Shown piece after piece: positions 39,764 to 50,200 of a DNA stretch of 64,000 nucleotides; within the stretch, counting starts at the first letter, position 1, and every line of letters begins with the position of its first letter. The DNA is from Clostridiales bacterium DTU089 (GTDB lineage: Bacteria; Bacillota; Clostridia; Oscillospirales; Acutalibacteraceae), in assembly GCA_001513045.1 (NCBI GenBank), contig LFSB01000050.1:1-64000 (forward strand), read 5' to 3'. The position numbers and the translations under genes were made by a program. The notes under the pieces were generated by a model. That model made no database searches and had not been told where the DNA came from. It saw only the letters and a program-made list of their open reading frames with translations.

Positions 39764-42136
39764 TCAGACTATGACCGCACTATAGCTTTCCATAAGATAG
39801 ATGTATTCTTTATATGTCTCAAAGCTTTCAAGCTTTGTTGCCACGCGGAGAATAGCACGTGCATCCGCCGCGGTCGGAATTTCCCCATTGCTGTTGACGC
39901 TTGCGGCAATCGCCGAAGCTTCCGGAAGCACATCAAGCTTTGTTGCCGCTCTGAGTGCCATACGCGCATCCGCCGCGCTGATAACGCCGTCCCCGTCGAC
40001 ATCGCCTCTTACGGTCACCGTGACCTCATCGGAAAGGCTGTTGTTTATATACAGCTTAATTGTCATACCGGTTTTGGCGGTGAGGCTCATATCGGTAATT
40101 TCCGCGCCGTTGCGGTCAAACACCTTGATTGTATCGGGCGAATTTATAAGGACGCTCAGAAGCGCGCTCAGCGGACAGTCAATGAAATTGCAGAAGATAA
40201 TGCCCTCGAAAACATTGAAGAAGCCCGAATATATATCCGGAACCGCCCCGAGTGAGACGAAGGGTATAGCTCTCGCTTCGGCAATTATTTGTGCGAGTGT
40301 ATTGTCATAGCCCTTGATTTTTACATTCGGACAATTCTTGAATTCATTTGTAATGTCAATATAACTTAATGTATAAGGAAGCGTTACGCTCTCAAGCTGC
40401 GGGCAATCGCCGAAGCTGCCGTTTATGTGAAGGACACCTTTTTCGATAACCGCCTCACGAAGCGATGTGCAACCCTGAAAAGCCTTTGAATATACATATT
40501 CAACTGTTCCGGGTATTGTTATAGAGGTCAGAGCCGTGCAGCCCATGAATGCCTCTTTTGAAATTTCAGTGACGGAAGCCGGTATAGTGACAGAGGTAAG
40601 CGACGTGCAATTTCTGAATACACCCATGTCAATATCCTCTATTCCTTCGGGAAGCACAACGGAAGTAAGAGAGGTACAGCCGCAAAAAGCGTAATTGTTT
40701 ATACTCATGACTCCCTGAGGAATTGAAACGGATGCAAGTCCGGTCTGGTCAAGGAAGGCGCGGTCGCAAATTCCCACCGTTCCGTCAGGAATAACAACAT
40801 TACTGCCTGCCGGAAGCGTACCTTTGTATTTGTAAAGAAACCGCCCCGCATATACCATACCGTCGGGCTGAGCAGCCGCCCATGCCGTATTGTCAAAAAC
40901 CTGCTCCTGCATAAAAATAACGCTGTCGGGTATTGTAATGTTTGCCAGTGAGGTGCAGCCCTCAAATGCCGAGGAGAAAATCGCTTCAGTGCCCTCGTTC
41001 ATGACAACGGTTTCAAGGTCGGTACAGTCGCAGAAGGCACAGGAGCCTATAATATATGTACTGGCCGGTATTGTAACGGATTTCAGTCCGCTTCCCGAAA
41101 ACGCATAATCATCTATTAATTCAAGTGTTCCCGGAAGAGTTATGCTTTTCAACGCGCCCCTGTTCTCGAAAAGCTGATAGTTGAGTATCTTCGTACCGTT
41201 GCGTATTTCAACATGGCCGTCGGCAGGTATTTCACCGACATACTCGCATGCAACAGCACCGAAATAAAGCACACCGTCGGGTGCATTATTGCGCCATTTA
41301 GTGCCTGTAAAAGCACTGCTGTATACCATTGTGATTTTATCGGAAACGCCGATAAAGGTATCAAGCTCTGTACAATTTTCAAACGCTCCCGAATAAATCG
41401 CAACTGCTTTTTCCGGAAGTGTAACCGATTTAAGTGATGTGCAATCGGACAAAACATAATATGGTATCTCATTTAAATTCTTAGGAAATCTGAACTCTGT
41501 AAGAGACGAGCAGCCGGAGAATGCGGATAAACCCATATATATAACGGAATCGCTCATATTTACTGCGGTTATATCATTGCAATCCAAAAAAGCCGCATAA
41601 AAAATCCCTTTTACTGTTGAGGGGATTGTAACAACACCCGATTTTGCGGTTGCACATGCAAAAATATTAGTCTTATCCTTATTGTATATAATTCCGTCAG
41701 AAGCCGTAAGGAATTCGTTTGAAGGAGAAATATTTATTTGCGAAATCGATTCGCAGTGATAAAAGACATCACCGTAAAAGGTTTCAAGTCCTGCGCCAAA
41801 GGTTAAAGTGCTGAGCGCGGGACAATCGGTAAAGGCTCCGACGCTTATTTCTTTTACGCTGTCCGGAACCACAACGCCTGTCAGGGAATTACATTCTCTG
41901 AAAGCACCGTCGTCTATTAAGCTAACCGGCTTGCCGGATACACTATCCGGTATTACAACCTCTCCCGAAACCGCCTTGTCGCAGCCGATAAGTATGTAGG
42001 AGTTACCGTCGGACGCGAGCGAATAGCTCAGTCCGCCATCATCAAACGCGGAAACAGACAAAGCCGATGAAAAACCAATAACCATAATTGTCACTGCAAG
42101 TGCAAGAGATATCGCCTTTTTTAGAGCTGTTTTCAT
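39764..42136 (-). CDS. Secreted BspA-type leucine-rich-repeat protein with C-terminal dockerin
   Basis: 790 residues from the ATG at 42136 (AAAGGAATG upstream). A Sec signal peptide covers about 1-30 (basic start, ISLALAVTIMVIGFSSALSVSA). Some 17 LRR_5 repeats follow, each like AFxGCTSLTSVTIPxSVTxI (about 40-600). The last 65 residues form a type I dockerin: first repeat DVDGDGVISAADARMALR with calcium-binding Asp residues, second repeat NSNGEIPTAADARAILR with Asp partly lost. It is probably secreted and held by a cohesin elsewhere in the genome, for adhesion or glycan contact. The gene sits between sigA and rpoB, an unexpected place, and its leader is a dispersed repeat. Confidence 0.88.
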   Translation of the reverse strand: MKTALKKAISLALAVTIMVIGFSSALSVSAFDDGGLSYSLASDGNSYILIGCDKAVSGEVVIPDSVSGKPVSLIDDGAFRECNSLTGVVVPDSVKEISVGAFTDCPALSTLTFGAGLETFYGDVFYHCESISQINISPSNEFLTASDGIIYNKDKTNIFACATAKSGVVTIPSTVKGIFYAAFLDCNDITAVNMSDSVIYMGLSAFSGCSSLTEFRFPKNLNEIPYYVLSDCTSLKSVTLPEKAVAIYSGAFENCTELDTFIGVSDKITMVYSSAFTGTKWRNNAPDGVLYFGAVACEYVGEIPADGHVEIRNGTKILNYQLFENRGALKSITLPGTLELIDDYAFSGSGLKSVTIPASTYIIGSCAFCDCTDLETVVMNEGTEAIFSSAFEGCTSLANITIPDSVIFMQEQVFDNTAWAAAQPDGMVYAGRFLYKYKGTLPAGSNVVIPDGTVGICDRAFLDQTGLASVSIPQGVMSINNYAFCGCTSLTSVVLPEGIEDIDMGVFRNCTSLTSVTIPASVTEISKEAFMGCTALTSITIPGTVEYVYSKAFQGCTSLREAVIEKGVLHINGSFGDCPQLESVTLPYTLSYIDITNEFKNCPNVKIKGYDNTLAQIIAEARAIPFVSLGAVPDIYSGFFNVFEGIIFCNFIDCPLSALLSVLINSPDTIKVFDRNGAEITDMSLTAKTGMTIKLYINNSLSDEVTVTVRGDVDGDGVISAADARMALRAATKLDVLPEASAIAASVNSNGEIPTAADARAILRVATKLESFETYKEYIYLMESYSAVIV

Positions 42137-42282
42137 TTTTATGACCATTCCTTTCCGCCGAGCCGCAAACTTTGTGGCGGTATTCGGCAAACGAAGCCCT
42201 GCTTCGTTATGGAATGACGGTCGTTGACCGTCAAAGCACAAATTTGCCGTTTGAAAGATTTATCTTTCAGACTTTTGCCTCT
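42137..42282. repeat. Fullest copy of the SD-bearing dispersed repeat
   Basis: Between sigA and the LRR-dockerin gene lie several small hairpins in a row: GAAAGAT-TT-ATCTTTC, GACGGTC-GTT-GACCGTC and CGAAG-CCCTG-CTTCG, then CCGCAAA against TTTGTGG. On the minus strand it ends in CGGCGGAAAGGAATGG, used as ribosome site. Parts recur at 15929-16051, 13351-13380 and 10465-10479. No protein is encoded. Confidence 0.75.
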
Positions 42283-42314
42283 GTTTGTTTTTCGGTTTTT
42301 ATTTTCGGGATAAC

Positions 42315-43406
42315 TCAGTCAAGGAAATCCTTGAGCTTTTTGCTGCGGCTGGGATGGCGAAGCTTGCGGAGTGCCTTTGCTTCAATCTGACGGATGCGCT
42401 CACGGGTGACATTGAATTCCTTGCCGACCTCCTCAAGCGTCCTCGGGTGACCGTCCTCAAGTCCGAAGCGGAGTGCAAGCACCTTTTCTTCTCTGGGAGT
42501 GAGTGTTTTGAGCACTTCGCTGAGCTGCTCCTTGAGAAGCAGCATCGAAGCGGCGTCCACCGGCTCCTGTGCGTCATCATCGGGAATAAAATCACCGAGA
42601 TGGCTGTCCTCCTCCTCGCCTATCGGGGTTTCAAGCGATACCGGCTCCTGTGCCACACGGAGAATTTCACGCACCTTGTCGACCTGCATATCAAGCTTTT
42701 CGGCTATTTCCTCCGCAGTCGGGTCTCTTCCGTTCTCGTGAAGCAGCTGGCTGTTTGTCTTTTTGACTTTATTTATGGTTTCAACCATATGCACCGGTAT
42801 TCTGATTGTTCTTGCCTGGTCTGCTATGGCTCTGGTTATGGCCTGGCGAATCCACCACGTTGCGTACGTGGAGAATTTGAAGCCCTTGGTATAGTCGAAT
42901 TTATCAACTGCCTTTATCAGACCGAGGTTGCCCTCCTGAATCAGGTCAAGGAACTGCATTCCTCTGCCGACATATCTCTTGGCAATACTTACAACAAGCC
43001 TGAGGTTTGCCTCTGCAAGCCTCTTCTTTGCCTGGGGGTCGTCATCCGAAATGCGTATGGCAAGGTCGATTTCCTCCTCAGGGGTAAGCAGCGGAACTCT
43101 GCCTATCTCCTTGAGATATACCTTAACCGGGTCATCTATTGCGGCGTTTTTCGCATCAACGCCCATTGAATCGACACTCTTTGCAATGTCGATATCAAAA
43201 TTCATGGTATCGAGCATTTCCTCGCCGAGGTCATCAATGATTTCTATGTTCTGGCTTTCAATGGTATCGTAAAGCTTATCAAGCTCCTCAATATCAAAAT
43301 CCATCTCAAGAATTGCGGCGTCTATTTCGTGTGTTGTGAGTTTACCCGTCTGCTTGCCCTTTTCAATGAGCATTTTTACGGATGCTCTTTTTTCGTTACT
43401 GTCCAT
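42315..43406 (-). CDS. sigA: RNA polymerase primary sigma factor (sigma-70/SigA)
   Basis: 363 residues. Region 1.2 begins [21 protein letters not shown]. Regions 2.1-2.4 include [33 protein letters not shown] and [16 protein letters not shown]. Region 4.2 is [20 protein letters not shown]. The short, acidic N-terminal region 1.1 is normal for Firmicutes. An ATG three codons upstream (43415) is possible but leaves almost no spacing to AAAGGG. It follows dnaG by about 18 bp, the classic dnaG-sigA order. Confidence 0.97.
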   Translation of the reverse strand: MDSNEKRASVKMLIEKGKQTGKLTTHEIDAAILEMDFDIEELDKLYDTIESQNIEIIDDLGEEMLDTMNFDIDIAKSVDSMGVDAKNAAIDDPVKVYLKEIGRVPLLTPEEEIDLAIRISDDDPQAKKRLAEANLRLVVSIAKRYVGRGMQFLDLIQEGNLGLIKAVDKFDYTKGFKFSTYATWWIRQAITRAIADQARTIRIPVHMVETINKVKKTNSQLLHENGRDPTAEEIAEKLDMQVDKVREILRVAQEPVSLETPIGEEEDSHLGDFIPDDDAQEPVDAASMLLLKEQLSEVLKTLTPREEKVLALRFGLEDGHPRTLEEVGKEFNVTRERIRQIEAKALRKLRHPSRSKKLKDFLD

Positions 43407-43424
43407 ATCCTTCATTCCCTTTCA

Positions 43425-45185
43425 TTATCGGTCGTTTTTTCTTTCAAAGAGCTTTTTAAACTCCTCATCCCCCAGCTCCGCCGGATTTACAGCTTGCGCT
43501 TTATTCTTCTCTTCTGATATCACTTTTATGCAATCGTCACATTCTTTGACGGTATTGCCCAGAGTAGGGATAAGCGAGAGCATTCTCGCCACTGCGCCCA
43601 TTTCATCCGGTGAAAAGTCACCGGAAAGATATGCAAGGTCGGTTCCCCTACCGTCCCTTATACGCTGCGAAAGCACCGTGAAGACCCGCGAGTTGAAGTC
43701 AGTAACAAAATCCTCCGGCTTTATCTTAGCATCTATGCTTTTGAAAAAATCGGGATTGTTAAGCAGACTTGCAATGAGAATTTCCTCCGCCTTTGCGGCA
43801 CGCAGCTGCCTTCTCCGCTGCGGATTGACATCCTTATCGATTTCGGAAAGATGCTTTTGCTCAACCTTGAGCTGAGAGCGCTCACGCGAGCGCATGTCCT
43901 TCTTTGAAATATCGGCTATAAGCGACGATATGGAGGTTTTTGAAACCCCCAGCTCATTTGAGAGCGCCGTAGCGTAAATATCCCGCTCAAGGACTCCGCA
44001 CGAGGCGAGTATTTCCGACGCCGCCTTCAGAAAGCCGAGCTTACCGTCCGAGGTTTCGGTATCAAAGCGCTCACGCTGAGCGAGCAGCTTAAACTCAATA
44101 TCGTTTGCCGCGCCCTCAAGCAGGGAGCGGTAACGTTCCTTGCCGTGCTTGCGGATTATCTCATCCGGGTCCTTGCCGCCGGTAAGCCGAAGCACCTTTA
44201 TTTTCAAGCCCGTCTGCGAAAGCACGGCTATCGCCTTTCGGGTGGCCTCCTGCCCTGCCTCGTCGGCGTCATAGGAGAGAACAACCTCATCCGCATAGCG
44301 CGATATGATGCCCGCCTGCTCCTTCGTAAGAGCTGTTCCCAGACCTGCAACGGCGTTTGTGAAGCCCGCCTGATGCAAGGCTATAACATCCATATATCCT
44401 TCCGCAAGGATGAGCTTGCGCTCGTTTCCGTTCTTGGCGAGATTCAGAGCAAAAAGCCCCTGACTCTTTTTGTAGACCGGCGTGTCTGAGGTGTTGACGT
44501 ATTTCGGCTTTGAATCGTCGAGCACCCTGCCTCCGAAGGCGATTACATTGCCGCGTAAATCCATAATCGGAAACATCACGCGGTTACGGAAATTGTCAAA
44601 ATAATGAGTTCTGTTGTTGCGCTCGCTTTTTCGTACAAGATTCGCCGCCGCAAGCTCCTCGGGCTTAAAGCCCAATGATGTCAGATGTCCGAGCAATGCA
44701 TCCCAAGAGTCGGGCGCGCAGCCCAGACCGAAGCGGGTAAGCATCTTCTCGCTTACGCCTCTTTTTTGAAAATACTCAAGGCATACCCGTCCCTGAGGCG
44801 AAAGGAGCACGCTGTGATAGAATTTTGCCGCCTCACGGTTTGCCTCATACACTCTTCGGCGCAGCTCCGAATAGCCGCGGTCGTAATCGTTTTGCTCCGG
44901 CACATTCATTCCCACTCGCTCGGCGAGAACCTTGACAGCCTCTATGTAATCAAGGTTTTCGATGCGGCGGATAAAGGTTATCGCATCGCCTCCCGCTCCG
45001 CAGCCGAAGCAGTAAAACGACTGCGTTTCCGGATACACTGTGAAGGATGGCGTCTTTTCGTTGTGGAAGGGGCACAGGCCGTTAAAGGTTTTTCCTCTGC
45101 GCCTGAGAGAAACATAGGAGGATATTATGTTTTCAATATCAGCCTTTTCGCGCAGCTCCTGCAAAAAGGCATCGCTAAGTGCCAT
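43425..45185 (-). CDS. dnaG: DNA primase
   Basis: 586 residues. The CHC2 zinc finger (CPFHNEKTPSF ... FYCFGCGAGGDAI) is near 38-70. The TOPRIM core shows LILAEGYMDVIALHQAG and VVLSYDADEAGQEA. The C-terminal helicase-interaction domain follows. Makes RNA primers at the replication fork. Part of dgt-dnaG-sigA with 36 bp to dgt. Confidence 0.97.
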   Translation of the reverse strand: MALSDAFLQELREKADIENIISSYVSLRRRGKTFNGLCPFHNEKTPSFTVYPETQSFYCFGCGAGGDAITFIRRIENLDYIEAVKVLAERVGMNVPEQNDYDRGYSELRRRVYEANREAAKFYHSVLLSPQGRVCLEYFQKRGVSEKMLTRFGLGCAPDSWDALLGHLTSLGFKPEELAAANLVRKSERNNRTHYFDNFRNRVMFPIMDLRGNVIAFGGRVLDDSKPKYVNTSDTPVYKKSQGLFALNLAKNGNERKLILAEGYMDVIALHQAGFTNAVAGLGTALTKEQAGIISRYADEVVLSYDADEAGQEATRKAIAVLSQTGLKIKVLRLTGGKDPDEIIRKHGKERYRSLLEGAANDIEFKLLAQRERFDTETSDGKLGFLKAASEILASCGVLERDIYATALSNELGVSKTSISSLIADISKKDMRSRERSQLKVEQKHLSEIDKDVNPQRRRQLRAAKAEEILIASLLNNPDFFKSIDAKIKPEDFVTDFNSRVFTVLSQRIRDGRGTDLAYLSGDFSPDEMGAVARMLSLIPTLGNTVKECDDCIKVISEEKNKAQAVNPAELGDEEFKKLFERKNDR

Positions 45186-45221
45186 AATATCCCCCCTTTT
45201 ATATAATTTATAGGTATTTCC

Positions 45222-46229
45222 TTATTCGTTCCACATGCGGGGAACAAACAGGTCGTTATATGCTTTGAGTGCAAAGTGGTCGGTCATGCCGGCTATATAG
45301 TCGCAGGCGGCGCGTTGCGCGCCCTCCCTACGGCATATCTGAGAGAAGATTTCGGGAAGCTCGTCCGGATGCGCGGCATAATGCTCATACAGCGCGCAGA
45401 CAAGAGCCATCGCCTTGCTCTCCTCACCCTTGCAAACGGGATTTGTATATACGTTCGCGAACATGAATTCATTTAATTCGTCAAGGCACTTCTGTTCCTT
45501 TTCGCCCATGCGGACATCATCGGTGGTGTTCTCAATAACGGAAATCACAAATGAGTTTATCCGCTCCGCCTTGCCGCTCCCGAGCACGGTGCGTATACCT
45601 ATATGAATATCGGATTCCTCTATGACTCCGGCACGTATGGCATCGTCGATATCGTGATTTATATAGGCGATTTTGTCGGAAAGCTTGACTATTCTGCCCT
45701 CAAGCGTATCCGCCGGCTTACCCTTTGTATGGCAGAGTATGCCGTCGCGCACCTCGTAAGTAAGATTCAGACCCTGACCCGAACGCTCGAGAACGTCTGC
45801 CACGCGCAGACTTTGCTCATAGTGGGCAAAGCCGCCCGGAAACACGGAATTGAGCGCCCGCTCCCCCGCATGGCCGAAGGGCGTATGACCGAGGTCGTGA
45901 CCGAGAGCTATTGCCTCGGTGAGGTCCTCGTTCAGGTCAAGTCCGCGGGCTATGGTGCGGGAAATCTGCGACACCTCAAGAGTATGGGTAAGCCTTGTTC
46001 GGTAGTGGTCGCCCGACGGGGCAAGAAAAACCTGCGTTTTATCTTTAAGTCTTCTGAAGGCATTGGAGTGAAGAATACGGTCACGGTCGCGCTGAAACGG
46101 TGTTCTTACGGGGCAGGGCTCCTCGTCGTAAAGCCTGCCCTTGCTCTCGGCGCTTAACGCGGCATATTTTGAAAGCGTGTCCCGTTCGCGCTGCTGTGCG
46201 CGTTCCCTGATTGTAGAAATAAATATCAC
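45222..46229 (-). CDS. dgt: Deoxyguanosinetriphosphate triphosphohydrolase-like protein
   Basis: 335 residues. HD-domain hydrolase that splits dNTPs into nucleoside and triphosphate. It has RTPFQRDRDRILHSNAFRRLKDKTQVF, then the metal site H in RLTHTLEVSQI and HDLGHTPFGHAGE. The GTG at 46229 touches its GGGAG sequence, leaving no normal spacing. An ATT codon a few codons later (ISTIRER) would have better spacing, so the start is uncertain. First gene of dgt-dnaG-sigA, an order common in Clostridia. Confidence 0.92.
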   Translation of the reverse strand: MIFISTIRERAQQRERDTLSKYAALSAESKGRLYDEEPCPVRTPFQRDRDRILHSNAFRRLKDKTQVFLAPSGDHYRTRLTHTLEVSQISRTIARGLDLNEDLTEAIALGHDLGHTPFGHAGERALNSVFPGGFAHYEQSLRVADVLERSGQGLNLTYEVRDGILCHTKGKPADTLEGRIVKLSDKIAYINHDIDDAIRAGVIEESDIHIGIRTVLGSGKAERINSFVISVIENTTDDVRMGEKEQKCLDELNEFMFANVYTNPVCKGEESKAMALVCALYEHYAAHPDELPEIFSQICRREGAQRAACDYIAGMTDHFALKAYNDLFVPRMWNE

Positions 46230-46301
46230 TCCCGACTTTGAGTTGTCTGATTACTTATACGTCTTTTTTTTTGAAAGTCCTTTATTTATTTATGAAATTT
46301 T

Positions 46302-46916
46302 TTAAAATCCGTAAATTTCGCCGGTTTTCCGTGCCGAATATCTGCCGAAGCACGCCTCGGTCAATACCGCTTCAAAGCGCTGCTCCTGCAATGAGGGTAT
46401 ACGGAAAACGACGCTCACGTTCTCACCGAACCGTGCGTCGTCAACGGCTCCGCCCTGCTCCGGAATCAGGCAGGCAAGCTTACCGTAAAAATTATAATCA
46501 CATTCGATATTCATAACCGACCACAGCTGCATCTCGCCGATTTCCGCCGCATCAACGGCAAGCTTTGCCGAATGCGAATATGCCCTCACGAGTCCGCCCG
46601 TGCCGAGAAGAACCCCTCCGAAATATCTCGTTACAACAACGACACAATCGGTAAGCTGTTCTTTCACAAGCACATCGAGCACAGGCATTCCCGCCGTGCC
46701 CTGAGGCTCACCGTCATCGGAAAAGCGCCGCGTGTTTCCGTCCCGGACACTATAAGCCCAGACGTTATGTGTGGCATCCCAATGCTCCGATTTGACAGCA
46801 GCTATAAAGTCGAGCGCCTCCTGTGCACAGGCAACAGGACGCGCACGGCCGATAAATCTCGAACGCTTGACAACATACTCCTGCAATCCCTCGGATTTCA
46901 GCGTAAAATATGACAT
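46302..46916 (-). CDS. YigZ/IMPACT family protein
   Basis: 204 residues from the ATG at 46916 (GGAGGTG upstream). The N-terminal UPF0029/Impact domain has KRSRFIGRARPV, then HNVWAYSVRDGNTRRFSDDGEPQGTAGMP and VVVTRYFGGVLLGTGGLVRAYS, the family hallmarks. A C-terminal DUF1949 ferredoxin-like domain follows. Biochemical role is unclear; relatives bind RNA or affect translation. It lies between rpmE (with terminator) and dgt. Confidence 0.92.
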   Translation of the reverse strand: MSYFTLKSEGLQEYVVKRSRFIGRARPVACAQEALDFIAAVKSEHWDATHNVWAYSVRDGNTRRFSDDGEPQGTAGMPVLDVLVKEQLTDCVVVVTRYFGGVLLGTGGLVRAYSHSAKLAVDAAEIGEMQLWSVMNIECDYNFYGKLACLIPEQGGAVDDARFGENVSVVFRIPSLQEQRFEAVLTEACFGRYSARKTGEIYGF

Positions 46917-46952
46917 TGCACACCTCCGAACGGCTGGAATAAAGAAGCAAAA

Positions 46953-46979
46953 GGACGGCACGCAAACCCGTGTCGTCCC
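46953..46979 (-). terminator. Terminator of rpmE
   Basis: GGACGGCACG and CGTGTCGTCC pair with one mismatch around a short loop; the minus strand continues with CTTTTGCTT. Confidence 0.75.
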
Positions 46980-46992
46980 GTAATTGCAATGC

Positions 46993-47202
46993 TTATTTGT
47001 TTGCGTCGATGTTGTATTTCCTGTTAAATCTGTCAACACGTCCGCCGGTATCGACAAGCTTCTGCTTACCGGTGAAGAACGGATGGCACTTCGAGCAGAT
47101 ATCAACACGCATATTCGCTTTTGTGGAGGAGGTTGCTATAACCTCGCCGCATGCGCACTTGATTTCTGTGGGCTTATAATCGGGATGTATTCCTGCCTTC
47201 AT
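46993..47202 (-). CDS. rpmE: 50S ribosomal protein L31 (zinc form)
   Basis: 69 residues. [11 protein letters not shown] opens the protein. Zinc ligands are C16 and C18 in KCACGEV and the pair in [12 protein letters not shown], so this is the C+ paralogue. AGAGGTG precedes the ATG. It has its own promoter and terminator, and is usually zinc-responsive only in the C- form. Confidence 0.97.
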   Translation of the reverse strand: MKAGIHPDYKPTEIKCACGEVIATSSTKANMRVDICSKCHPFFTGKQKLVDTGGRVDRFNRKYNIDANK

Positions 47203-47241
47203 TAGTTGTCACCTCTTTAATTCACATACATAGCAAAATGC

Positions 47242-47270
47242 ATTCTAACATAGTGTGCATCAAAATGCAA
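47242..47270 (-). promoter_or_regulatory. Promoter of rpmE
   Basis: TTGCAT (47265-47270), 17 bp, TAGAAT (47242-47247) on the minus strand, about 40 bp before rpmE. Confidence 0.7.
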
Positions 47271-47294
47271 GGAATTTTTTCAATTTTTTTAAAA

Positions 47295-50200
47295 TTATCG
47301 TATATCGAGCCTTATTGCCTCTCCGAGCTCCACGGAATAGAGATAAACCTCGCTGACATTCACGCCCTCACAGCGCTCAAGAGCTTTTTTGTAAAGTTCA
47401 AGCTGCTGCGAATATCTCGAAATAAGCTCCTGCGGACTGCTTACGCGGTCGGTTTTGTAATCGACAAGCACCGCACTGCCGTTTTCAAAAAAGGCACAGT
47501 CGAGCTTTCCCTGAACTATAACGGTTTCGTCAGCCGAGTTTTCGGGTATATCCTCATACAGCTCCGACGCTCTTAAACCCATGGTGAATTTATATTCGCG
47601 CAGAACGCGCCGCGAGGAAAGCATACGCCCTACAAGCTCTCCCGAAAAGAATTTCTCAAGCTTGTTCAGGTTTATCGAATCCGCCTGAAGGGATGTAAGT
47701 CTGCCGGATTCAACAGCTCTGCGAAGCTCCGCCCGGGCATCGAGTCTCGCCGCCGAAAAATCGCACACCTCAAGGAAGGCATGAGCCGCGGTGCCCTTTT
47801 GTGCGGCGGTAAGTCCTCCGCTTTGCATAAACGCGGGCACATCACACGCGAAGTGACTGCTGTCAAAGCGCTCATCCCCCTGAGATGCCGTACGCTTTGC
47901 CGAAACCCTGAAAAGTGCCGAATACGGATAAACATAATCGGCGCGTGCGCGTATCTCCGCGAGAAGCTCCTTCGTTTCAAGCTCGCGGCGCGTCACCTCC
48001 TCCTCGGTCATTTCCGGCAAGACCTCCGGCTCCTCCGCCGGAACCTCCGCAGCAGGCTCATCGGAAACATATTCGACGCGGATTTTCATCTGTCCCGACA
48101 GTTTTTCTTTAGGTATTATCCGGTCAAGACCCGCCGCCTCACGTAATGCAGACGCATCCGGATGATTTATAAAAGCTGTGCTCAGCCATTTTGCGTAGCT
48201 TTGAGCCGAATCCGAGGACTCAACACCCAAGCCTGCCGAAACATCGAGCGCCGTGTCCTTCAATGCTTTTTCACTCATTGACGCAACCGCAATAATGCGC
48301 TCCCTTGCCCTGGTCATGGCAACGTACAGCACCCTAAGCTCCTCGGAAAGCTGTGCGCGTTTTGCCGCCTGAGCTGCCGCAGAGTGAGAAATGCAGGCGA
48401 ATTTTTTCATCTCCTCGGGTATGCAGCGCTTCAAGCCCGCGCCCATGCTGCGCTCAAGCACGAGTTCACCCGTAAAATCGGTATTCTTAAAGCCTGAGGC
48501 GCAATCCGCAATTATTACAAACGGAAATTCAAGCCCCTTGCTTTTATGTATTGTCATTATATTTACCGCATCACCGAGAACCGCTCCCGAGCCGCTCGCG
48601 GACTCTGCTCCGCGTTCGATGAGCGCATCGGTAAAGCGGATAAATCCGCTGAGACTTCCTGAGCCCTTCGACTCATAATTATCCGCGTATTCACGCATTC
48701 GTATAAGATTTTTTCTGCGCTGCGCGGGGTGGCTCATCGCCCCGGCTATTTTACAGAAGCCCGTATCCTCATAAAGCGAGGTTATCAGGTCGCCGACATC
48801 GAGAGCGCAGGCAAGGCTGCGGTAATAGCGGAGCTTACGTAAAAAAACACCGTATTTTTCATCTCCCTCAGATGCCGCGAGCACAATATCGGAATACAGA
48901 TTTCCGCCCTTTCCGTTCATCCTGCAACGGGATATATCATCGGGGGGAAAACCGAAAATCGGAGACAGCATAACCGCAAGCAGCTCAACATCACGCGCCG
49001 GATTATCGATAACGCGCAAAAGCGAAAGCACAAAGCGTATCTCCGCTGCATCAAAAAATCCCTCGTCCGACACAGAGCACACCGGTACGCCCGCTTTTGA
49101 AAGAGCCTCTGCATATATTCTGCCCTTGGTTTTCAGGCTTCTGAGGAGAATGCAAAAGTCTCCGTATTTCGCGGGTCTTACGCAATCTCCGGATTGAACC
49201 TCCGTGCCGCTCTCGACAGTCTCCTTTATAACAGAGGCGATATACTCCGCCTCATGCAGTCTGCTTTGTACGCTGTCGGCTCTTACGCCTGCCGGCGGAA
49301 TGAGGACATGATACTCCGCCTGAGGCTCGACAGCTTCCCTCTCATACCTTGCAGCGGCAACCAGCTTTTCGCCCTGTGCGGAGTAGTCCACACCGCCGAG
49401 ACGCTCATTCATAAGTGCCGAAAACACATAGTTTACCGCATCCGTCACACCGCTTCTGCTTCTGAAGTTTTTGTCAAGGGATATATACGCAGGAAAGTGC
49501 TCACCGTCATATTTCGCGGAGCTTTCCCTGCGGCGCAGAAAGATTTCCGGCATCGCCTGACGGAAGCCGTATATACTCTGCTTGACGTCACCTACCGTGA
49601 AAATGTTTCTGCCCGAATCCGAAACCGCTTCAAAAAGCGCATCCTGAGCCTCGTTTGTATCCTGATATTCGTCCACAAGAACCGCCGAATACTTTGCCGA
49701 AAGCGCACAGGCGAGCTGCGTCCTTTCGCCCTGTTCGTCATAAAGCAGACGCAGGGCAAAAAGCGAGATATCCGAAAATTCATATGCGTTGCGTTCGCCC
49801 TTGAGCTGTGCGTATCTTTGAGAAAACGCCTTGACAGCTTCAATAAGCTTTTTCACCATCGGACACAGCGCAGCAATATCCTGCGCACACTCCCGGCACG
49901 TACCTGTCATGAGCATATAAAGGCTTTTGTCCGCCGAGCTGCTTTTGTTTATTATGATTTTCTTTGCCGAATCACGCAGAGCCTTGGCACGCTCACGAAT
50001 ATTTTCGTCTGCATCGGCGGCGCCGCTGCCGTTGAGCCTGCCGAAATCAAAGCCGAGCAATGCCGAATACAAGGCGTCCCAGCCGCCGTCCGAGGCAAGC
50101 CCGAGAAGTCGCTGTACGCCGACAATCTCGGTGCTGAGCTGCGGGGCATAGGTTTCGCTGAGAATTTCGTCATCCGATGCACATTCCCGCGCAAGCTCAA

